A stretch of DNA of 64,000 nt from Mycolicibacterium rhodesiae JS60 (GTDB lineage: Bacteria > Actinomycetota > Actinomycetes > Mycobacteriales > Mycobacteriaceae). Location of the stretch: positions 25,288 to 89,287 of the forward strand of contig AGIQ01000013.1 in the NCBI GenBank assembly GCA_000230935.2, written 5' to 3'. A program made the translations under genes and the position numbers. The notes below the pieces were generated by a model, which was not told the DNA's origin, ran no database searches, and worked only from the letters and a program-made list of their open reading frames with translations. Below are positions 59,684-64,000 of the stretch, piece after piece; position 1 is the first letter of the stretch, and each line of letters opens with the position of its first letter.

Positions 59684-60745
59684 TCAGGCGCCCAGATGGG
59701 CCCCGAAGAATTCGACTGCCGCGTCGGCGACTTCGCGATGGATGGCCGCTCGGTCGATACCGGGTGCGTCGATGCACGCCTCCGGGAGCTCGTCACGACC
59801 GCTCTGATCGCATTCGTTGACGAAGATCTCGTGGTCGACCGCACCGGGGATGACGGCCAGCTGGGCGCCGGGGATGTTGTTGGCGGCGAATTCGGCGTTC
59901 TCGGCGGGCGGCGTCTGGGTGTCGGCGGCGCCGACAGTGATGTAAGTCGGCCGGGTCAGCTGGCGCAGGCCTTCCTCGTCCATGCCGAAGTCCTTGATGA
60001 TGCCCGGTGCCATCGCGAACGCCGCCTTGATCCGGTGATCTGCGACGTTCAACGCCGGCACGGGGTCCAGCGGCATCTGATTCCGTAGTTCGGCCGGCAC
60101 TGCCAGGTTGTTCGTCCAATGCCGTTGGAAAGCGAGGAACCGGTCGGCGTTGACCCGGGCGCCGCCGATCCACAGTGAGGTGAAGCCGCCCTGCGAGTGC
60201 CCGGCCACACCGATGCGGTTGGTGTCGATCAGCGGACTCCAGAACGGGTCGGCCAGCAGGAAGTCGGCGGTCAGCGTGAGGTCGCGCGGGCGTTGCCACA
60301 GCTTGTTGGCGAGGTAGACGATCGACGAGTCATACGTGTTGGCGCGGTAGTGGTTGAGCGCGGCGACGATGAACCCGCGGCTGGCGAGCGTCTGGGCGAA
60401 CCACGCATAGAACAGACCGTTGCTTCCCCGCCCGTGGGAGAAGAGGATCAGCGGCCGCCGCTTGCCGTCTACCGCTGGTGTCAGGTTCGGGTGAAAGTTC
60501 AGGTTGGTGAACATCGGCATCGGAAAGGGTTTGGCCCCTTCGGGTACGGGCCCGGCCGGGTAGAACACGTTGAGAGCGAGGTGGCGTTCGCCTTCTGCGG
60601 AGCCGCGGTCGACGAACTCGACCTGCCGCAGTCCGACGGGATAGATGACGGGCGCGCCGTTGGCTTGGTGAGCGTCGGCGCATCCCGTGATTGTGGCGGC
60701 GACGAGCGCAACCACCGATGCGACGCAGGCGAGCAACCTCAGCAC
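59684..60745 (-). CDS. Alpha/beta-hydrolase lipoprotein
   Basis: A 353-residue secreted hydrolase. The signal peptide LRLLACVASVVALVAATITG ends in a lipobox-type TITGC. The hydrolase core has LILFSHGRGSNGLFYAWFAQ (oxyanion region), the nucleophile motif GVAGHSQGGFTSLWI (GxSxG), the acid near TYITVGAADTQTPP and the histidine in GAVDHEIFV. The layout resembles chlorophyllase or platelet-activating-factor hydrolase-like enzymes; the substrate is unknown. The GTG at 60743-60745 follows TACGTT by 7 nt. The 3' end is 1 bp from the uvrB stop. Confidence 0.83.
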   Translation of the reverse strand: MLRLLACVASVVALVAATITGCADAHQANGAPVIYPVGLRQVEFVDRGSAEGERHLALNVFYPAGPVPEGAKPFPMPMFTNLNFHPNLTPAVDGKRRPLILFSHGRGSNGLFYAWFAQTLASRGFIVAALNHYRANTYDSSIVYLANKLWQRPRDLTLTADFLLADPFWSPLIDTNRIGVAGHSQGGFTSLWIGGARVNADRFLAFQRHWTNNLAVPAELRNQMPLDPVPALNVADHRIKAAFAMAPGIIKDFGMDEEGLRQLTRPTYITVGAADTQTPPAENAEFAANNIPGAQLAVIPGAVDHEIFVNECDQSGRDELPEACIDAPGIDRAAIHREVADAAVEFFGAHLGA

Positions 60746-60804
60746 ATGGCAAAACGTAGCAGTCAGTTGATCTCAACGGCGGTTGAGGTCCTAACCTCTC
60801 ACCT

Positions 60805-62202
60805 GTGAACACCGCGAGTGCCACCGGGACCTGGCGTGAGCTATTGGGCCCGAAGAACCTTGGAGCCGTTGCGGTACTGGCCGGTGGGGTGGCGATCTAT
60901 GCCACCAACGAATTCATCACCATCAGCCTGCTGCCCAGCGCGGTCGCCGATATCGGCGGCGAGCGGCTCTACGCGTGGGTGACGACGGTGTACCTGGTGG
61001 CGTCGGTGATGGCGGCGACGACGGTCGGTCCGGTGCTGACCCGATTCGGCCCGCGGACGGCGTATCTGGGTGCGCTGCTGTCCTTCGCCGCGGGCAGCGC
61101 GCTGTGCACCCTGGCGCCGTCCATGCAACTGCTTCTGGTTGGCCGGGTGGTGCAGGGCCTAGCGGGCGGGGTGCTGGCAGGCCTGGGCTATGCGGTGATC
61201 AGTGCCGCGTTGCCCGACCGGTTGTGGACGCGGGCGTCGGCGGTGGTATCGGCGATGTGGGGGATAGGGACCCTGGTCGGTCCGGCGACCGGGGGCCTGT
61301 TCGCTCAATTCGGTTTCTGGCGTGGCGGATTCGGGATGCTGGCGGTTCTTGCGGTTGCGATGAGTCTGCTGGTTCCGCTCGCCCTCCCCGCACGGGCAGA
61401 CCCTGATCAAAACTCAGTCCGAACGCGGATCCCGCTGCGGTCTTTGCTGTTGCTCGGGACGGCGGCGATGGCGGTCAGTGTGGCGGTGATACCCCACAGC
61501 GCCGCCGCCGTCGCGGGCCTGCTCGCCGTCGGGGTGACGCTGGTTCTGGTATTCATCGTCGTCGATCGCCGAGTGTCGGCTGCGGTGTTGCCGCGCAAGG
61601 CCTTTGAGCCAGGCCCACTGAAGTGGATCTACATGACACTCGGTCTGCTGATGGCTGCCACGATGGCGGACATGTATGTACCGCTGTTCGGGCAGCGGCT
61701 GGGCGCATTGGCGCCAGTCGTGGCGGGCTTCCTCGGCGCGGCGCTGTCGGTGGGCTGGACCGTCGGGGAGATCGCGAGTGCCTCGATCACCAATGTCCGG
61801 GCCACCGTACGGGTGGTGGCGATCGCGCCGCTGGTGATGGCCGTGGGCCTGGGCTTGTCGGCGCTGACCCAAACCGATTCGGCATCAACCAGAGTCGTGG
61901 CCGGATGGGCGCTGGCATTGGTCATCACCGGCGCGGGCATCGGCATGGCGTGGCCGCATCTGTCGGCGTGGGCGATGGGTGCGGTCGTCGACGATCCTGC
62001 GCAGCAGGCCGTGGCCGCCGCGGCGATCAACACCGTCCAGCTGATGTGCGGGGCGTTCGGCGCCGGACTGGCCGGGGTTGTGGTGAATTTACGGGCCACC
62101 CCCGATGCGACGGCCAGTGCGCTGATGTTCGGTGTCTTCGCGGCGCTGGCGGCCGTCGGCGGTGTGGCGTCCTATCGCTCGGGCCGAGGCCAGGAGCGAT
62201 AG
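60805..62202 (+). CDS. MFS drug-efflux-type transporter
   Basis: A 465-residue major-facilitator protein with about 12-14 helices: VLAGGVAIYATNEFITISLL, WVTTVYLVASVMAATTVGPV (motif C-like), GPRTAYLGALLSFAAGSALC (motif A), GRVVQGLAGGVLAGLGYAVI. It is of the DHA-type and matches Rv1634, annotated as efflux. The GTG at 60805 follows TAACCT by 7 nt (leaderless). It is divergent from the hydrolase gene. Confidence 0.88.
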   Translation: MNTASATGTWRELLGPKNLGAVAVLAGGVAIYATNEFITISLLPSAVADIGGERLYAWVTTVYLVASVMAATTVGPVLTRFGPRTAYLGALLSFAAGSALCTLAPSMQLLLVGRVVQGLAGGVLAGLGYAVISAALPDRLWTRASAVVSAMWGIGTLVGPATGGLFAQFGFWRGGFGMLAVLAVAMSLLVPLALPARADPDQNSVRTRIPLRSLLLLGTAAMAVSVAVIPHSAAAVAGLLAVGVTLVLVFIVVDRRVSAAVLPRKAFEPGPLKWIYMTLGLLMAATMADMYVPLFGQRLGALAPVVAGFLGAALSVGWTVGEIASASITNVRATVRVVAIAPLVMAVGLGLSALTQTDSASTRVVAGWALALVITGAGIGMAWPHLSAWAMGAVVDDPAQQAVAAAAINTVQLMCGAFGAGLAGVVVNLRATPDATASALMFGVFAALAAVGGVASYRSGRGQER

Positions 62203-62203
62203 G

Positions 62204-62908
62204 CTACTCGTCTTTCACGTCGAGCCGGCGTACGCCGGTCACGCCCTGAAGCCCTGCGACGGTCGTCGGTGCGTGCAGGATCTTGGCACCCGAAAGGGTC
62301 AGCAGGACACCGCCGTCGGGATCGGTGCTCAGCTCGGTCAGGCTCCACTGGTGTTTGTCACAGGTGGCGAGGATGCGGCTGAGCACGCCGTGATCGGGCT
62401 CGTAGGTGATGCGCAGCCGCACCGAACCGGCCAGCCGCGCGGTGAGGCGCTTACTCAACGGATTGAACGCCAGGATGATCACGAAGTGCAGGACCGTGAC
62501 GATGATCGCGAGCTTCACCAGGCCTGCCGCGGCGGCCATGCCGATGGCCGCGCACTCCCAGATTGCGGCCGCGGTTGTCAGCCCGTGCACCGCGCCCTGG
62601 CGGGTGATGATCAGACCGGCGCCGAGGAAGCCGATCCCGGACACGATCTGGGCGGCGACGCGCGATGGGTCGACCTCCACGGTGCCCGGGGCCAGCACGT
62701 CGAAAAAGCCGTACTTGCTGACGATCAGGATCAGGGCCGAGGCGGTGCCGACGATCGCCTGGGTGCGCAGGCCCGCGCTCTTGCCGTGGATTTCGCGCTC
62801 CAGGCCGATCAGGGCTGTCAGGACAAATGCGATCAGCAGTTCGAGGATCTGCCGGGTGCCCTGTCCGGGGCCGCCGAGCAGTGGGGGGTCGGCCAACCAG
62901 GTCTGCAT
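62204..62908 (-). CDS. mgtC: MgtC family virulence/Mg2+ homeostasis protein
   Basis: A 234-residue MgtC-type protein, the same length as M. tuberculosis MgtC. Hallmarks: FVLTALIGLEREIHGKSAGL, RTQAIVGTASALILIVSKYG and QIVSGIGFLGAGLIITRQGA followed by VHGLTTAAAIWECAAIGMAA. A C-terminal ACT-like cytoplasmic domain follows (VRLRITYEPDHGVLSRILAT). MgtC is needed for growth at low magnesium. The start is ATG 62906-62908 behind TACGGT (leaderless). The 3' end is 1 bp from the MFS stop. Confidence 0.92.
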   Translation of the reverse strand: MQTWLADPPLLGGPGQGTRQILELLIAFVLTALIGLEREIHGKSAGLRTQAIVGTASALILIVSKYGFFDVLAPGTVEVDPSRVAAQIVSGIGFLGAGLIITRQGAVHGLTTAAAIWECAAIGMAAAAGLVKLAIIVTVLHFVIILAFNPLSKRLTARLAGSVRLRITYEPDHGVLSRILATCDKHQWSLTELSTDPDGGVLLTLSGAKILHAPTTVAGLQGVTGVRRLDVKDE

Positions 62909-63010
62909 GTCGCCACCGTATGCGCCGTAGGTCGGCCCGGTCAGCAATCACGCTGAGCCAAACGGTCGGCGCGTCGTCCGCAGGCTGGAAAAGTCGCTTC
63001 GGTCTGACAC

Positions 63011-63081
63011 GCGGGTGTGGCTGAGTGGCTAGGCACCGGCCTGCAAAGCCGTTTACACGGGTTCGAATCCCGTCACTCGCT
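63011..63081 (+). tRNA. tRNA-Cys (anticodon GCA)
   Basis: A 71-nt cloverleaf: acceptor GCGGGTG/CACTCGC, discriminator T at 63081 as in cysteine tRNAs, T-loop GTTCGAATC, anticodon loop CTGCAAA giving GCA. CCA is not encoded. There is no att duplication beside it. Confidence 0.95.
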
Positions 63082-63279
63082 CTGATCTTGATTTCGGTAG
63101 CCGCGCTTGCCGTGTACGCGGCGCGTCGCACCTCAGCGCCTATTTGCGTGGGGAAATTGTCGGCGGTGTAACCGCATCAGCACTGCTTCGCAACAGTTCG
63201 GTAACCGCCAGAATGGCCCCGCCCTTCCCCTACTTACACGTCTGTAGTTTCTCCACAGGCCTCTCATAGAAACGGGGAA

Positions 63280-64000
63280 ATGATGTCGCGGACCAGCTCT
63301 CGCGTGGCGGCGGTCACCGCCATGGCGACTGCGGGGTTTTTCTGGACTGCTCCACTGTTCAGCCCCCGTGCGGTTGCCGATTTCGGCAGCCCAGGTGTGC
63401 CGTGTATGGGCATCCTTCATCAGGGCCTGACCACGCCGCCGGACCTCTCTCAGGGCATTCCCGGCACGTCGAACTCGATCTTCACCAACAACCCGCCCAC
63501 CGCCGGTGGCCCGATTCCGCCCGCGACCGTGCCGGGCAGCATCCGTGTCCCACCGGCGAGCGTTCCCGGCTCGCCGGGAACGCCAGGTACCGGCGGGGTG
63601 ACCGTCCCGCCGGCGTCAGTTCCTGGCGCTCCCGGCACCTCCGTCACCCGTAACATCCCGACCCCACCTGCTGCGGTCCCCGGTACTCCGCCGGGGGTCG
63701 GCGGTGGTGGCATTCCGACGCCGCCTGCTGGTGTTCCGGGTACTCCGCCGGGGGTCGGCGGTGGTGGCATTCCGACGCCGCCTGCTGGTGTTCCGGGTAC
63801 TCCGCCCGGTGTCGGCGGTGGTGGTATCCCGACGCCGCCTGCTGGTGTTCCGGGTACTCCGCCCGGTGTCGGCGGTGGTGGTATTCCGACGCCGCCAGGG
63901 GGAGTGCCCAGCGCACCCGTCAACGACGCCGCCGGTGTGCCCGCCGGGGGTGCCGGTGGTGCGCCCGCGCCGATGGCCGGCGCACCGGGTGGCCTGCCCG
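63280..64000 (+). CDS. Exported Pro/Gly-rich repeat protein, 3' end outside window
   Basis: At least 240 codons, open to the window end. A signal peptide (SSRVAAVTAMATAGFFWTAP ending PRAVADFGSP) is followed by a mature Pro/Gly/Thr-rich chain. A 19-residue unit built on VPGTPPGVGGGGIPTPPAG is repeated about four times. The start is ATG 63280 or 63283, with GGGGAA upstream. I do not recognise a named family; the cell-wall-like composition suggests an extracellular role. A 199-bp gap before it (63082-63279) holds the promoter and no gene. Confidence 0.75.
   Translation, partial: MMSRTSSRVAAVTAMATAGFFWTAPLFSPRAVADFGSPGVPCMGILHQGLTTPPDLSQGIPGTSNSIFTNNPPTAGGPIPPATVPGSIRVPPASVPGSPGTPGTGGVTVPPASVPGAPGTSVTRNIPTPPAAVPGTPPGVGGGGIPTPPAGVPGTPPGVGGGGIPTPPAGVPGTPPGVGGGGIPTPPAGVPGTPPGVGGGGIPTPPGGVPSAPVNDAAGVPAGGAGGAPAPMAGAPGGLP
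63682..63897 (+). repeat. 57-bp tandem repeat within the exported Pro/Gly-rich gene
   Basis: Units start at 63682, 63739, 63796 and 63853 (last partial). They are nearly identical at DNA level; unit differences are mostly CCGGGGGTC versus CCCGGTGTC and GGCATT versus GGTATC/T. Confidence 0.9.

Noticed and set aside
63280..64000. PE_PGRS family membership
   Set aside because: There is no PE domain and the repeats are PGTPPGVGGGG-like, not GGAGGX; a signal peptide is present instead.
1..64000. CRISPR array
   Set aside because: No regularly spaced repeats with unique spacers; the only tandem repeats are the 57-bp coding repeats, Asp-repeat codons and short att-arm repeats.

Overview
The window is a high-GC actinobacterial chromosome segment, almost certainly from a non-tuberculous Mycobacterium (Mycolicibacterium-like). 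Evidence: the gene order pyk-tesB-DUF2156-cydC-cydD-cydB-cydA-HdeD-cya-tRNA-pdtaR-thiolase/OB-fold-polA-rpsA-coaE-uvrB-MFS follows the M. tuberculosis Rv1617-Rv1634 order as I remember it. There are also many apparently leaderless genes (a TANNNT -10 element 6-8 nt before ATG or GTG), a KstR-type operator, F420/deazaflavin-type and hemophore-type proteins, and GTG/TTG starts.

Layout. 1-6.6 kb: glutamate synthase gltB (5' end outside the window) and gltD, pyruvate kinase, acyl-CoA thioesterase. 6.6-14.9 kb: a DUF2156 membrane protein, then the minus-strand cytochrome bd block (cydA, cydB, cydD, cydC) with an HdeD-family protein upstream. 15-19.4 kb: a glutamate/polar amino-acid ABC importer followed directly by a histidine kinase/LuxR response-regulator pair. 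19.5-25.4 kb: DUF2339 membrane protein, class III adenylate cyclase, agmatinase, a decayed nitrilase, a small lipoprotein, a hemophore-like protein and a PAP2 phosphatase.

26.0-35.2 kb is a 9.2-kb integrative element inserted in the 3' half of a minus-strand tRNA gene with anticodon CAA. It has a 43-bp direct repeat at its ends, and I also see a 20-bp tandem repeat just inside each end that looks like integrase arm sites. It carries a tyrosine integrase, an excisionase-like HTH protein, a primase/ATPase-like protein, a serine resolvase, a BrnT/BrnA toxin-antitoxin operon with a GvpU-like third gene, two unknown genes, and a P-loop ATPase broken by one in-frame stop. It is visibly poorer in G+C than its flanks.

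35.3-44.6 kb: PdtaR, a branched-chain amino-acid ABC transporter (livJHMGF), methionine aminopeptidase with a divergent small XRE regulator, a DUF167 protein and a KstR-box-preceded OB-fold/thiolase pair. 44.6-47.3 kb: polA. 47.4-53.1 kb, between polA and rpsA: a cluster that I do not know from M. tuberculosis, with two paralogous exported Ig-like/HExxH metalloprotease-type proteins flanking an exported protein with thrombospondin-type-3-like aspartate repeats, followed by a PrsW-like membrane protease. 53.2-63 kb: rpsA, coaE (fused to a GrpB domain), small secreted and DUF402 proteins, uvrB, a lipoprotein hydrolase, an MFS exporter, mgtC and tRNA-Cys. The window ends inside a Pro/Gly-rich exported protein with 57-bp tandem repeats.

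The most promising unusual content is the integrative element (arm sites, silenced ATPase, toxin operon), the polA-rpsA exported cluster, and a strongly structured leader-like region upstream of the PAP2 gene. All functional calls are from reading translated sequence; no database search was possible.
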